From Rhodanobacter sp. DHG33 (lineage in GTDB: Bacteria > Pseudomonadota > Gammaproteobacteria > Xanthomonadales > Rhodanobacteraceae), in the NCBI RefSeq assembly GCF_014843005.1, contig NZ_JACYXM010000003.1, forward strand, positions 186,001 through 250,000: a stretch of DNA of 64,000 bases. The letters run 5' to 3'. This document shows, piece by piece, positions 1 to 8,783 of this stretch (within the stretch, counting starts at the first letter, position 1; each line of letters opens with the position of its first letter). The notes beneath the pieces are model-generated. The model made no database searches, had not been told where the DNA came from, and saw only the letters and a program-made list of their open reading frames with translations. The position numbers and the translations under genes are program-made.

Positions 1-50
1 AGCTCTTCGTCGGTGAGCGAGCTGGGCCAGTCGGACTTGCTTGTGTTCAT
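1..50 (-). CDS. N-terminal end of an unidentified protein (partial)
   Basis: An ATG at 48-50 on the minus strand opens a frame that runs off the left edge. Only 16 residues are visible, beginning [16 protein letters not shown], which is polar with no signal peptide or membrane segment. The start codon shares one base with the xthA stop codon (TGATG), the usual sign of translational coupling, so this is probably the second gene of an xthA operon. I do not recognise the family from so few residues. Confidence 0.5.
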   Translation of the reverse strand, partial: MNTSKSDWPSSLTDEE

Positions 51-826
51 CAGATATCCAGTTGCAGCGTCACCGGCGTGTGGTCGGAAGGCCGTTCCCA
101 GCGACGCGGTTCGCGGTCGATCGCCGCGGTGGTGGCGACGGGTTTCAAGATCTCGCCAAGCAGGATCAAATCGATGCGCAGGCCCATGTTGCGCCGGAAC
201 GCGGCCTGCCGGTAGTCCCACCAGCTGAAGTGGCCGCCCTCCGGCTGGAACAGCCGGAAGCTGTCGTGCAGCCCGAGATCCGTGATGGCCTTGAGCGCGG
301 CGCGTTCGGGCGGCGAGCAGAGGATGTCCTCGCCCCAGGCGGCGGGATCGTGCACGTCGCGGTCGTCGGGCGCGATGTTGAAATCACCCAGCACCACGAG
401 CTTCGGATGGCGTGCAATCTCGCCCGCGAGGAATTCGCGCACGCGCTCCAGCCAGTGCAGCTTGTAGGCGTATTTCTCGTCGCCCACCGCCTTGCCGTTG
501 ACCACGTAGAGATCGACGATGCGCAGGCCGCCCACGGTGGCGGCAAGAATGCGCCGCTGCGGGTCGTCCAGCCCCGGGATGTCGGTGACCACGTCGGCGA
601 AATCGCCCAGTTCCTCGCGTGCGAGGATGGCCACGCCGTTGTAGGTCTTCTGCCCCGAGAACACCGTCCGGTACCCGGCCGCAGCGAGTTCGGCGGCAGG
701 AAACTTGGTGTCCTCCAGCTTGGTTTCCTGCAGCGCCACGATGTCCGGGCTGGCGTCCTCCAGCCACTGCAGAAGCTGCGGCAGGCGCACCTTCAGCGAG
801 TTCACGTTCCACGAGGCGATCTTCAT
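50..826 (-). CDS. xthA: Exodeoxyribonuclease III (ExoIII / AP endonuclease)
   Basis: Repairs DNA by cutting at abasic sites and removing 3' blocking groups and nucleotides from duplex DNA in the cytoplasm. The 258-residue protein is full length for the family. It opens with [14 protein letters not shown] (Asn7), has the metal-binding LQETK (Glu34), GDFNIAP (Asp148, Asn150), the [10 protein letters not shown] segment, and the C-terminal SDHTPV box with the catalytic His. The chosen ATG at 826 puts the conserved MKIASWN at the N terminus; the frame is open further upstream but that stretch is unlike the family. It is coupled by a one-base stop/start overlap to the next gene on the left. Confidence 0.97.
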   Translation of the reverse strand: MKIASWNVNSLKVRLPQLLQWLEDASPDIVALQETKLEDTKFPAAELAAAGYRTVFSGQKTYNGVAILAREELGDFADVVTDIPGLDDPQRRILAATVGGLRIVDLYVVNGKAVGDEKYAYKLHWLERVREFLAGEIARHPKLVVLGDFNIAPDDRDVHDPAAWGEDILCSPPERAALKAITDLGLHDSFRLFQPEGGHFSWWDYRQAAFRRNMGLRIDLILLGEILKPVATTAAIDREPRRWERPSDHTPVTLQLDI

Positions 827-1005
827 GCGGATATTGTACGGGATGCCTCGCGGCTGAACCGATGGGAGCCACAACCGTCGCCGCGCGCGTTTTCCATGTA
901 TGCTCGCGACGGCAAGAGCCGGGGAGGACTCGGATTTCCTGCTCCATGTTGCGGTCAGGCACACCCGCCAGGCCGCGATTCATTCATGTTTCAAAGGTAT
1001 GTGTC

Positions 1006-1215
1006 ATGTCGGAACGTCAGAGCGGTACGGTCAAGTGGTTCAACGATGCCAAGGGCTTCGGCTTCATCACGCCGGAAAGCGGTGAAGACCTGTTCGTGCA
1101 TTTCCGCGCGATCCAGGGCAACGGCTTCAAGTCGCTGCAGGAAGGCCAGCGCGTCACTTTCGTCGTCACCAAGGGCCCGAAGGGCCTGCAGGCCGAGGAA
1201 GTGCAGAAGGCCTAA
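1006..1215 (+). CDS. Cold-shock domain protein (CspA family)
   Basis: A 69-residue single cold-shock domain, a small single-stranded nucleic-acid binder that acts as an RNA chaperone. Both RNA-binding motifs are present: KGFGFI (RNP1) and LFVHF (RNP2), after the typical start [15 protein letters not shown]. It stands alone, divergent from xthA, with about 180 bases of upstream leader, and a strong terminator follows the stop, so it is probably monocistronic. Long leaders often mediate cold induction in this family, but no specific element could be assigned here. Which csp paralogue it is cannot be told from this window. Confidence 0.95.
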   Translation: MSERQSGTVKWFNDAKGFGFITPESGEDLFVHFRAIQGNGFKSLQEGQRVTFVVTKGPKGLQAEEVQKA

Positions 1216-1242
1216 GCCTTCGGTACTCCGCCGCCTGGGAAG

Positions 1243-1265
1243 GCCCGCCGCAAGGCGGGCTTTTT
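1243..1265 (+). terminator. Rho-independent terminator of the cold-shock gene
   Basis: A perfect 7-bp G/C stem (1243-1249 with 1254-1260) with a GCAA tetraloop is followed at once by five T residues. It lies 28 bases after the cold-shock gene stop. Confidence 0.9.
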
Positions 1266-1321
1266 CTTTGGCGGCAACACGACATGCCGGGACATGCACC
1301 GGACAGCGCGGCAGGCGACAT

Positions 1322-1894
1322 TCAGCGCAGCGGCCTGACCATATGCTCGTGGCGGCGCCCAGCCAGCATGCGCTCGCCATCCACGGCGAAACCGAGTTTC
1401 TCGTAGAGCCGCTTCACGCCTGGCTTGGCTTCGTCCACCAGCAGGCCGATGCGCGCATGCCCGGCGCCCAGCGCTTCGGCGCACATCGCCTCGATCATCT
1501 GTGCGGCGACGCCACGGCCGCGCTGCGACGGGGCCACCGCCAGCGCGTCGAGGTAGTACTCGTCGGGAGCGCTCTCCGGCTCGTACGGCAATACACGCGA
1601 CGGATCACGGCCGCGCAGCAATGCCCGCGTCGCCGCGAACAGCGCCGGCTCGTCGCGGCCGGGATAGGCGAGGATCGCGGCCACTGCCCCGCCACCTTGA
1701 TCCAGCACCCGCACATGCGCGTGGCTGTAGCGGTTGTCGCGCCCCACGAACAGCTCGCGGAACAGTGGCCACGCCGCGCGCAACGACCCCGCGCCAGCCA
1801 GTTGCAACGCCTGCGCATCCATCGCCTCCACCAACAGCGGCACCGCTGCATCGGCGTCTTCGGGGTGCGCCTGGCGCAACAGCGGCTCCGGCAT
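1322..1894 (-). CDS. GNAT-family N-acetyltransferase
   Basis: A 190-residue acetyl-CoA-dependent acetyltransferase of unknown substrate. The fold is shown by the strand EYYLDALAVAPSQRGRGVAAQMI, which holds the pyrophosphate-binding signature QRGRGVA, and by the C-terminal VKRLYEKLGFAVDGE pattern of GNAT motif B. Its ATG lies one base after the prlC stop codon, so it is cotranscribed and probably translationally coupled with oligopeptidase A. The target could be an amino acid, peptide, drug or protein N terminus; the sequence does not decide. Confidence 0.88.
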   Translation of the reverse strand: MPEPLLRQAHPEDADAAVPLLVEAMDAQALQLAGAGSLRAAWPLFRELFVGRDNRYSHAHVRVLDQGGGAVAAILAYPGRDEPALFAATRALLRGRDPSRVLPYEPESAPDEYYLDALAVAPSQRGRGVAAQMIEAMCAEALGAGHARIGLLVDEAKPGVKRLYEKLGFAVDGERMLAGRRHEHMVRPLR

Positions 1895-1895
1895 G

Positions 1896-3956
1896 TCAGT
1901 CCAGCAGGCCGTGGCTGCGCAGCAGCGCCTCCGGCTCGGGCTTGCGGCCGCGGAAGGCGGTGAAGCTTTCCAGTGCGGGGCGGCTGGCGCCCACGGAGAG
2001 CACTTCGCGACGGAAACGCGCGCCGGTGGCGGGATCGATCACGCTGTTGCCCTGCTTCGCGGCGTCCTCGAACGCACCGAACGCATCGGCGCTGAGCAGC
2101 TCGGCCCACAAATAGCTGTAGTAACCCGCCGCGTAGCCGCCCGCGAAGATGTGCGAGAACGCATGCGGAAAGCGCTGCCATGCCGGCGGATGCAGTACCG
2201 CCACTTGCTTGCGCGCCTGTTCCAGCACGGCCAGCGCACGCGCACCTTCGGCAGGGTCGTAGCCGAGGTGCAGGCTGAAATCGAACAGCGCGAATTCGAG
2301 CTGGCGCACCAGGAACAGGCCCGCATGGAAATGCCGTGCGGCGAGCATGCGCTGGAACAATTCTTCCGGCAGCGGCTCGCCGGTCTGCCAGTGGCGCGCG
2401 AACAGGTCCAGCGCCTCGCGGTTCCAGCCGAAGTTCTCCATGAACTGGCTGGGCAGTTCCACCGCGTCCCACTCCACGCCATCGATGCCGCCGATCGAGG
2501 GCAGGGCGATTTCGGTGAGCAGATGGTGCAGCCCGTGGCCGAATTCGTGGAACAGCGTGAGTACATCGTCGTGCGTGAGCAGCGCGGGTCTGCCTTCAGT
2601 GGGCGGAGCGAAGTTGCAGGTGAGGAAGGCCACCGGCAATTGCTTGGTGGCGCCGTCGTCGAAGCGGGCGCGGCACACGTCCATCCATGCGCCACCGCGT
2701 TTGCCGTTGCGCGCATAGAGATCGACGTAGGCGCCGGCGAAGACCCTGCCGTTTGCATCCATCACGTCGTAATAGCGCACGTCGGGATGCCACACGTCGA
2801 CGCCATCGCGGGCGGCGAGCGTGATGCCGTAGAGTTTGCGCACGATGGCCCACAGCCCGTCGATCACCGCGGGCAACGGGAAGTAGGGCTTGAGCTGCTC
2901 CTCGTCCAGCGCGTAGTTCTGCTGGCGCAGCTTTTCGGAGGCGTAGCCCACGTCCCAGGATTCGAGGTTGTCGAGCTTGAGTTCGTCGTGCGCGAACTGG
3001 CGCAGCGTGGCCAGCTCGCGCTGCGCCACCGGCTTCGCGCGCGTAGCAAGGTCGCGCAAAAACTCCATCACTTCGGCGGGCGAGGCGGCCATCTTGGTGG
3101 CCAGCGACTCTTCGGCCGCGTTGGCGAAGCCAAGAAGCTGCGCGCCTTCGTGGCGCAGCGCCATGATCTTCTCGATGCGTGCGGAGTTGTCGTACTTGTC
3201 CGCATGCGGGCCCTGGTCGGAAGCACGCGTCTGGTAGGCCCAGTACACACGCTCGCGCAGGCCGCGGTTGTCGGCGTAGGTGAGCACGGCCTGCACGCTG
3301 GGCTGCTTGAGCGTGACCAAGTAGCCGTCCAGGTCTTGGTCTTTCGCGTATTGGCGCAACACCGCTAGGCCAGATTCGGGGATGCCGGCGAGGTCGCGCT
3401 CGTCCGTGACGTGCTCGTGCCACGCGTCGGTGGCGTCCAGCACGGCATTGGAGAATTCGGTGGACAGTTTCGACAACTCCACCCCGATCTCGCGGAAACG
3501 CGTGCGCGCGGGCTCTTCCAACGACACGCCGGAGAGCTTGAAATCGCGCAGCGCGTGTTCCACCAGCGCACGCTCGGGCCGCGGCAACGTGGCGAAACCC
3601 GGTTCGTCGGCCACGGCCTGCACGGCTGCATAGAGATCGCGATTCTGGCCCTGCGCGATCGCGTGCTCGGTGAGCTTTTCCTCGGCCGGGCCATAGGCCT
3701 CGCGCAGCGCAGGGCTGTCGGCCACCGAATGCAGGTGCGACACCGGCGACCAGGCGCGTGCAAGACGCTGGCCCAGGCGCTCCTGCGTCAGCATCACGTG
3801 GGCAAAATCGCGCGGCGCGCCGGGGGCGGTGAGCGCGGCTATCGCCGCATCGTCGTCGGCGAGGATGCCGTCGATGGCCGGCGCGATCTGTTCGGGGCGG
3901 ATGCGGGAAAACGCCGGCAGCGTATCGTCGGCCAGCAGCGGGTTGTCGTGGTTCAT
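1896..3956 (-). CDS. prlC: Oligopeptidase A (M3 family zinc metallopeptidase)
   Basis: A cytoplasmic zinc oligopeptidase that degrades short peptides, including cleaved signal peptides. The 686-residue length matches the family. The zinc site HEFGH is at residues 470-474 within LFHEFGHGLHHLL, and the M3 C-terminal segment (FAGGYAAGYYSYLWAELLSADAF) is present. The ATG at 3956 was preferred over one 54 bases upstream because family members start near the LLADDTLPAF segment. The gene is followed after one base by a GNAT gene, and its start region faces the gamma-carbonic-anhydrase-like gene, giving a divergent promoter region of about 105 bases. Confidence 0.96.
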   Translation of the reverse strand: MNHDNPLLADDTLPAFSRIRPEQIAPAIDGILADDDAAIAALTAPGAPRDFAHVMLTQERLGQRLARAWSPVSHLHSVADSPALREAYGPAEEKLTEHAIAQGQNRDLYAAVQAVADEPGFATLPRPERALVEHALRDFKLSGVSLEEPARTRFREIGVELSKLSTEFSNAVLDATDAWHEHVTDERDLAGIPESGLAVLRQYAKDQDLDGYLVTLKQPSVQAVLTYADNRGLRERVYWAYQTRASDQGPHADKYDNSARIEKIMALRHEGAQLLGFANAAEESLATKMAASPAEVMEFLRDLATRAKPVAQRELATLRQFAHDELKLDNLESWDVGYASEKLRQQNYALDEEQLKPYFPLPAVIDGLWAIVRKLYGITLAARDGVDVWHPDVRYYDVMDANGRVFAGAYVDLYARNGKRGGAWMDVCRARFDDGATKQLPVAFLTCNFAPPTEGRPALLTHDDVLTLFHEFGHGLHHLLTEIALPSIGGIDGVEWDAVELPSQFMENFGWNREALDLFARHWQTGEPLPEELFQRMLAARHFHAGLFLVRQLEFALFDFSLHLGYDPAEGARALAVLEQARKQVAVLHPPAWQRFPHAFSHIFAGGYAAGYYSYLWAELLSADAFGAFEDAAKQGNSVIDPATGARFRREVLSVGASRPALESFTAFRGRKPEPEALLRSHGLLD

Positions 3957-4061
3957 GGCGGCTCCTTGTCGAGGCGAAGCGTGGCGAGCGCGCCGGGCGA
4001 AATCAAGCACCGCCAGCTAAACGCAAGAGCCGGCGATGCAGGAGGCCACTACAATGCGCGC

Positions 4062-4592
4062 ATGACCAACCTGCGCAATTACAAGGGCATCAGCCCCGTC
4101 CTCGGCGATCGCGTCTATCTCGACCCCACCGCCACCGTGATAGGCGACGTGGTGCTGGGCGACGATGTGTCGGTCTGGCCTGGCGCGGTGCTGCGCGGCG
4201 ACGTGAACCACATCCGCGTGGGGGCACGCACCAACATCCAGGACGGCGCCATCGTGCATGTGGCGCATGCCGGCCCCTACGGTCCGGGCTACCCCTGCCT
4301 GATCGGCGCCGACGTCACCATCGGCCACGCCGCGGTGGTGCATGCCTGCACCATCGAAGACGGCTGCCTGATCGGCATGCACGCCAGCGTGCTCGACGGT
4401 GCGGTGGTGAAGAAGCACGGTTTCGTCGGTGCAGGCGCGCTGATCCCGCCGGGCAAAGTGGTGGGCGAACGCGAACTGTGGCTGGGCAACCCGGCCAAGC
4501 TCGTGCGCGTGCTCAGCGACGTCCAGGTCGAGCAGCTGATGTATTCCGCCGCGCACTACGTGCGGGTGAAGGACGATTACCTGACGGCCTGA
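4062..4592 (+). CDS. Gamma-carbonic anhydrase family protein (YrdA-like left-handed beta-helix)
   Basis: A 176-residue protein of hexapeptide repeats (patterns such as ATVIGDVVLGDDVSVWPGAV) that folds as a trimeric left-handed beta-helix. Three histidines in the spacing of the gamma-class zinc site are visible: His66 (AIVH), His89 (IGHA) and His94 (VVHA). In the bacterial YrdA/PaaY relatives carbonic-anhydrase activity is often weak or unproven, so the catalytic role is uncertain. The ATG at 4062 gives the standard start NYKGISPVLGDRVYLDPTA. It is monocistronic, divergent from prlC. Confidence 0.9.
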   Translation: MTNLRNYKGISPVLGDRVYLDPTATVIGDVVLGDDVSVWPGAVLRGDVNHIRVGARTNIQDGAIVHVAHAGPYGPGYPCLIGADVTIGHAAVVHACTIEDGCLIGMHASVLDGAVVKKHGFVGAGALIPPGKVVGERELWLGNPAKLVRVLSDVQVEQLMYSAAHYVRVKDDYLTA

Positions 4593-4619
4593 GTGCCCTT
4601 CGAGGCTGTCCAACGGCCC

Positions 4620-5159
4620 TTATTGCAACGCGGCCGTCTGTCGCGCAGCCAAGGCCGCAGCCTGCGCCGCATGCTTGCGTCCCAGCAGCGTGCGCTGGGC
4701 GTCGAGATAACCGCCGAGTAGGGCGAGCTTGTAGTCGCTGGCGTTCAACTCGTCGTGTGCCGGGTCGTACCGGTAGTTACCGGCATCGTAGGCGCGCAGC
4801 AGCTGCAGTTCGCGCTGCGCCTCGTCGAGGTCGCCGTCGGCGATGCTGTGTTCCACGTCTGCGCAGGCCGGCTTGAACATGTCGCGCAGCGCAGCCAGCG
4901 CGGTGTGGTTGCCCGGTTCGAGCTGCAGCACGCTGAAGTAGAACTCGAACGCGTTGCTGCCCACTGGCGCCACGAGGCGGCCTTCGTGCTGCGCGGTGGA
5001 TGCGAGGCCGAGCATGATGTGCACGCCGCTGTCGTCGGACGATGGCTGCGTGGCGGCATGGGCATTCCAGCGCCACCAGCCACCGCCGAGCATGATCAAC
5101 ACCAACAGACCGCCCAGCCATACCGGACGGCGCGAAAAGAACGAAGCGAGATTTTGCAT
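4620..5159 (-). CDS. Membrane-anchored protein of unknown function with helical-repeat-like C-terminal domain
   Basis: I do not recognise a named family. The 179-residue protein has a short basic N terminus, one hydrophobic segment at about residues 14-32 (WLGGLLVLIMLGGGWW) and then a long alanine/leucine-rich helical region resembling tetratricopeptide-like repeats (for example AFEFYFSVLQLEPGNHTAL). This suggests a single-pass inner-membrane protein with a periplasmic helical domain. The start at 5159 (MQNLASFFSRRPVW) places the membrane segment near the N terminus. It is convergent with the carbonic-anhydrase-like gene, 27 bases away. Confidence 0.75.
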   Translation of the reverse strand: MQNLASFFSRRPVWLGGLLVLIMLGGGWWRWNAHAATQPSSDDSGVHIMLGLASTAQHEGRLVAPVGSNAFEFYFSVLQLEPGNHTALAALRDMFKPACADVEHSIADGDLDEAQRELQLLRAYDAGNYRYDPAHDELNASDYKLALLGGYLDAQRTLLGRKHAAQAAALAARQTAALQ

Positions 5160-5272
5160 GGCACCCGTGCCTGACCAAGACGGCGAAACAGCCACCCTTC
5201 GGGACGGCCGCGATCGGGCGGCAAACTAGCGGCCCATCATGTCAGGGCGATGACTCGCCACGATCCGGCCAA

Positions 5273-5302
5273 AAGAAAGGACCGGGAGACCGGTCCTTTC
5301 TT
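5273..5302. terminator. Strong hairpin terminator
   Basis: A perfect 13-bp inverted repeat (5273-5285 with 5290-5302) with a GAGA loop and A/T-rich outer flanks. It lies just past the stop of the glycoamidase gene that reads from the right, and would end that transcript; the A and T flanks would let it work in both directions. Confidence 0.85.
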
Positions 5303-5325
5303 GCCTGCATCGTGCTTTAACTGCA

Positions 5326-7341
5326 TCAAGGTAGGAGCTGTACGGTCGCTCCGTAGGCACGGGACGCAAACTGCGAGAAACGATCGCGCCAGGAAAGGTT
5401 GTTGGAACCCATCCAGCATGCCGCTCCATCCACCCAGCCCGTGAGTGCGTTGTTCTTCGAGGAAATCTTGCGGCTGTAGCACTCACCGAAAGAATCCTTG
5501 TAGCGGTAATCCTGGTCGCTGTACGTGTTCGTCACGCCGGTAATCGCCGTTTGGGCAGAATTGATCAGGATGGTGTTGTTTCCGTCGAACGTGTTGTCGA
5601 GCGTGGCCGAAACGGGCGGGGAGAGTAAGGGCCACAACGAAACCGATTGCCGGAAACCCTGTTCCTTCACGTCGGAGTACTGCTGGTAGCTGCCGTCGGG
5701 CTGCTGGAAATAGCCCAGGTCGAGCTTGAGCGGATAGCTGAAATGCTCACGGAGGATGGCCGTATGGCGCCCGTCGGTGCGCGTCGTGGTCGAATCCACC
5801 GTCGAGGCCTGCAGAATGTTCTCGCCTTCGCTGTTGGCCGGCAGGGAATAGTCCTGCGAGTTGGAGAAGGCGACGTCCTGCGCGACCTGCGTCTGCACCA
5901 CGCCGTGCGAAGTGACCACCACGCCGGTGATGGCGAACTTGCGCTTCGAGGTGACGGTGATGTTGCCGCCCGTCAGGTTCTTGTTGGCATCGGTGGTGAG
6001 GTTCTCGACGACCTTGGGCGTGGGCGCGGCGGTCAGCGTATTCGAAAGCACCGAGCCCCTGACCTGCTTCGAACCGTGGTCGAGGTACAGCAGCAGATTG
6101 CCGGCTACGCTGAAGTACTGGTTCGCGTTGAACACGCTCAGCGAGACGGTGTGCGTCTTGCCGTCATCGAGCTGGCCGGCGAACGGAGTGAGGTCGACGC
6201 GGTAGGGCGTGAAGGACAGCGTCTGCACGCCCGGTATCGGCTCCCACAGCCACGGGTTGCCGGTGCCGCCGGTGTAGATCCACGGGTAGACCGGCGCGAC
6301 GCCGGCCGGCTGGCCGTCGATGCTGACCTCGGTTTCGCGGAACGCCGTGTTGTTGCAGCCGAAGAAGCTCAGGGTGCCCTGGTCGTTCGGATTGCAGGAG
6401 TACCAGATCTCGTCGTTGCTCTGGCTTTGCGCGTAGACGTCCAGATAGGCGCGTTCGATATTCCTGGGCAGCAACGTGTAAGTCGCCGTGTACTGGTCGG
6501 CCGTCGTGTTCAGGGCATAGGTGCCGTTCGCCGGATTCGCATTCATCGACAATACGACGTCCGGGCGAGGCTGCAGGTGGCCGTTGCCGTTGTCATCGTT
6601 CCCTTGCTCATTGCCATGGTTTTCGTGCGCATCGCCATGGACCACGGGATAGAAATAAAGGGCTGCCGAACCGCTGAGCTTGCCGTTGTAGGGGCCTTCT
6701 ACATAGTTGACGAAGTCGGAATGCCCGCTCTGGGCAGCTGCGAACACGGCGCTGTAATCGGTCACGTCGCGCTCGATGTGCCAGGTCGTGGCACTGGGCG
6801 GCGCGACACTGGGTTCCTGCGTGGTGCCGAAATAGAGGATCGCGCCACCCAGCCAGATGGAACCGGTGCGATCGAACTGGTTGGTGCCCAGCATGCTGAC
6901 ATCGACCGTGAGCACGACTTTCTGCCAGGGACCGGGGCATCCGGCAGGCGGGGTGTAGTTGATCGGCGTCGGACCGCTGGGGTTGTCGAACGACGCATTG
7001 GTGTACAGCGGCACGACACACGGCGTCGTTGGCGGCCGCGGCACCGCCGGATCGGCGACGGCCACGTTGTGCGAACCGACCGTCAAGGATTGCGCCGAAA
7101 CATTCGACACGCCGACGCATGCCAGAACGGCCAAGACGCACTGCGCGACGGGATGTTTCAGATTCCGGAACGAATGCCGCCGAGTCGGTATCGCGCCACC
7201 TCCCATTCCTCGCGCCGCCAAGTCGGCAGCCGTCGTATCGGACGAACCGGCCGCACTTCCGCCAGCGACGAAAACATTGCAGGCAGACCCCATCAACCTG
7301 GCGATGGCCAGGCTTCGAACATACATCCCCATCCGCAGCAT
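5326..7341 (-). CDS. Secreted peptide-N4-asparagine amidase A-like protein (PNGase A family)
   Basis: PNGase A enzymes cut the amide bond between asparagine and the first N-acetylglucosamine of N-glycans. The fold is recognisable at residues ~100-300: CPGPWQKVVLTVDV, NQFDRTGSIWLGGAILYFGTT, then WHIERDVTDYS, the conserved layout of the N-terminal domain of that family. A hydrophobic export signal (CVLAVLACVGVSNVSAQS) lies unusually far in, at about residues 67-85. The ATG at 7341 has a good Shine-Dalgarno (GAGGGG, 7 bases away); a start at 7206 would give a normal signal peptide but a purine run abutting the codon. The coding sequence looks less GC-rich than neighbours. It is monocistronic and ends in a strong terminator. 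Such enzymes are best known from plants and fungi. Confidence 0.82.
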   Translation of the reverse strand: MLRMGMYVRSLAIARLMGSACNVFVAGGSAAGSSDTTAADLAARGMGGGAIPTRRHSFRNLKHPVAQCVLAVLACVGVSNVSAQSLTVGSHNVAVADPAVPRPPTTPCVVPLYTNASFDNPSGPTPINYTPPAGCPGPWQKVVLTVDVSMLGTNQFDRTGSIWLGGAILYFGTTQEPSVAPPSATTWHIERDVTDYSAVFAAAQSGHSDFVNYVEGPYNGKLSGSAALYFYPVVHGDAHENHGNEQGNDDNGNGHLQPRPDVVLSMNANPANGTYALNTTADQYTATYTLLPRNIERAYLDVYAQSQSNDEIWYSCNPNDQGTLSFFGCNNTAFRETEVSIDGQPAGVAPVYPWIYTGGTGNPWLWEPIPGVQTLSFTPYRVDLTPFAGQLDDGKTHTVSLSVFNANQYFSVAGNLLLYLDHGSKQVRGSVLSNTLTAAPTPKVVENLTTDANKNLTGGNITVTSKRKFAITGVVVTSHGVVQTQVAQDVAFSNSQDYSLPANSEGENILQASTVDSTTTRTDGRHTAILREHFSYPLKLDLGYFQQPDGSYQQYSDVKEQGFRQSVSLWPLLSPPVSATLDNTFDGNNTILINSAQTAITGVTNTYSDQDYRYKDSFGECYSRKISSKNNALTGWVDGAACWMGSNNLSWRDRFSQFASRAYGATVQLLP

Positions 7342-7489
7342 GTGATTACCCCTCGTGTAGGAACCTACCCGCGGGCGCCATGGCGTCCCGGGCAGGCTCT
7401 GGCCGCCCCTGTGCCGGGCATGCTGGCACCCGGATTTTTAGACGGGGTCAAATGCCTGCATACAAGGAAATGCGGCAGGCAAGGGGCGC

Positions 7490-8320
7490 TCAGACCGCCA
7501 TGCGCAGGGCCTGGTAGACCGGCTCGGTATCGGGTCGCCGGCCGTGCCACGCATCGAACGCCTCGGCCGCCTGCTCCACCAGCATGCCGAGGCCGTCCCA
7601 GGCGTAACGTGCGCCCGCGGCCCTGGCCCACGCCACGAAATCGATGGCTGCCGCCCCATAGGCGAGGTCGTAGCAGAGCGCGCGGGCACCCACCAGCGAC
7701 ATCGGCAGGCTGAGGCCGCCGCCCAGCACGCCGGCCGAAGTGGCGTTGACGATCAGGTCGTAGCTGCCCAGGCTGGCGAGATCGTCCCAGTAGCGGGTGT
7801 GCACGCGGGCGGGTTCGCCGATCGCGTCGGCCAGCGCGTCGGCGGTTTCCGGCGTGCGGTTGACGATGGTGAGCGTCTGCACGCCCGCGTCCAGCAGCGA
7901 CCACGCCACGGCGCGCGCAGCTCCTCCCGCACCCAGCAGCAGCGTGTCGTGGCCGCGCAAGTCCACGCGATGACGCTCGGTAAGGTCGCGTACCAGGCCC
8001 GCGCCATCGGTGTTGTGCGCGGCAAGCCGGCCATCGGGCAGGCGAGTCAGCACGTTCGCCGTACCGGCTCGGGTAGCCGCCTCGCTGCGCTCGTCCGCCA
8101 GAGCGAAGGCCGCACCCTTGTGCGGCAGGGTGACGTTGGCGCCCGCGCCGCCTGCCGCGAAGAACGTGCGCACCGACTCGGCAAAAGCCTCCGGCGCCGC
8201 GTCGATGGTGCGGTACTCCAGCGCGATCCCGAACTGCCGCGCGAAGTCCTGGTGGATGCGCGGCGACAGCGAATGCGCGATCGGATGGCCGAACACGGCG
8301 AACTGGGAAGGCAGGCTCAT
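7490..8320 (-). CDS. aroE: Shikimate dehydrogenase
   Basis: Reduces 3-dehydroshikimate to shikimate with NADPH in the aromatic amino-acid pathway. The 276-residue protein carries the substrate motif [10 protein letters not shown] (11-20), catalytic Lys68 in NVTLPHKG, Asp105 in NTDGAG, the nucleotide-binding GAGGAARA (130-137) and NATSAG. The ATG at 8320 has an AGGAG Shine-Dalgarno six bases upstream, better than the in-frame ATG 27 bases earlier. It is alone between the glycoamidase gene and a small divergent membrane protein gene. Confidence 0.96.
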   Translation of the reverse strand: MSLPSQFAVFGHPIAHSLSPRIHQDFARQFGIALEYRTIDAAPEAFAESVRTFFAAGGAGANVTLPHKGAAFALADERSEAATRAGTANVLTRLPDGRLAAHNTDGAGLVRDLTERHRVDLRGHDTLLLGAGGAARAVAWSLLDAGVQTLTIVNRTPETADALADAIGEPARVHTRYWDDLASLGSYDLIVNATSAGVLGGGLSLPMSLVGARALCYDLAYGAAAIDFVAWARAAGARYAWDGLGMLVEQAAEAFDAWHGRRPDTEPVYQALRMAV

Positions 8321-8494
8321 GCATTGCTCCTGGGGGTGGATGGCCATTTTGAGGCCCGCCTGCGGACTCGGGGAAGGGCCTCAGGGTCCTTGCTTCCGAA
8401 AACGGGGAAGCGCAAGGGCGCAGCGTTTCCGCGCGTCGCAAGCCGTGAGATGTGACGCCGGCATGCTGCATCCATCGCCCCCGGAAAAGCAGCC

Positions 8495-8728
8495 ATGCGC
8501 ACCACCACCATCGACCACCGCCACCACGAACACCTGCTGGCTATCGCCCTGCTGTGGCTCGCGGTCGGCGGCACGCTACTCCTGACCACCCTGGTACCCG
8601 CGCACACCGCGCTGCTGGGCTGGGCACCGTTGTTGTGGTTGTTCGCGGCACCACTGGCGCTGCTGCTGATCCTCGAACCCGGCCTGCCGCGCGCGCTGCT
8701 CACGCTGAAGCGCACGCGCCGCCATTGA
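8495..8728 (+). CDS. Small two-helix membrane protein, unknown function
   Basis: A 77-residue protein with a His/Arg-rich N terminus (MRTTTIDHRHHEH), two hydrophobic segments at about residues 14-33 and 40-61, and a basic tail (LKRTRRH). The pattern fits a small inner-membrane hairpin protein. No named family is recognised. It stands in the divergent gap after aroE and converges on the RimK-like gene (55 bases). Belief that it is real rests on the coherent membrane topology and GC-rich third positions. Confidence 0.6.
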   Translation: MRTTTIDHRHHEHLLAIALLWLAVGGTLLLTTLVPAHTALLGWAPLLWLFAAPLALLLILEPGLPRALLTLKRTRRH

Positions 8729-8783
8729 TTCCATCTGGCAGTGGAAGGGCCCGTCGCCGCAGGGACGCGGCGTTCGGTGCACC

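Noticed and set aside
41-1963. A 640-codon plus-strand open frame across xthA and the GNAT gene
   Set aside because: It runs antisense through xthA and the GNAT gene and through the cold-shock gene in another frame; composition is Arg/Ala-rich and no family is recognisable.
5647-7713. A 688-codon plus-strand open frame opposite the glycoamidase gene
   Set aside because: Mirror-frame Val/Arg/Gly-rich protein with no domain; the minus strand has the signal peptide and family motifs.
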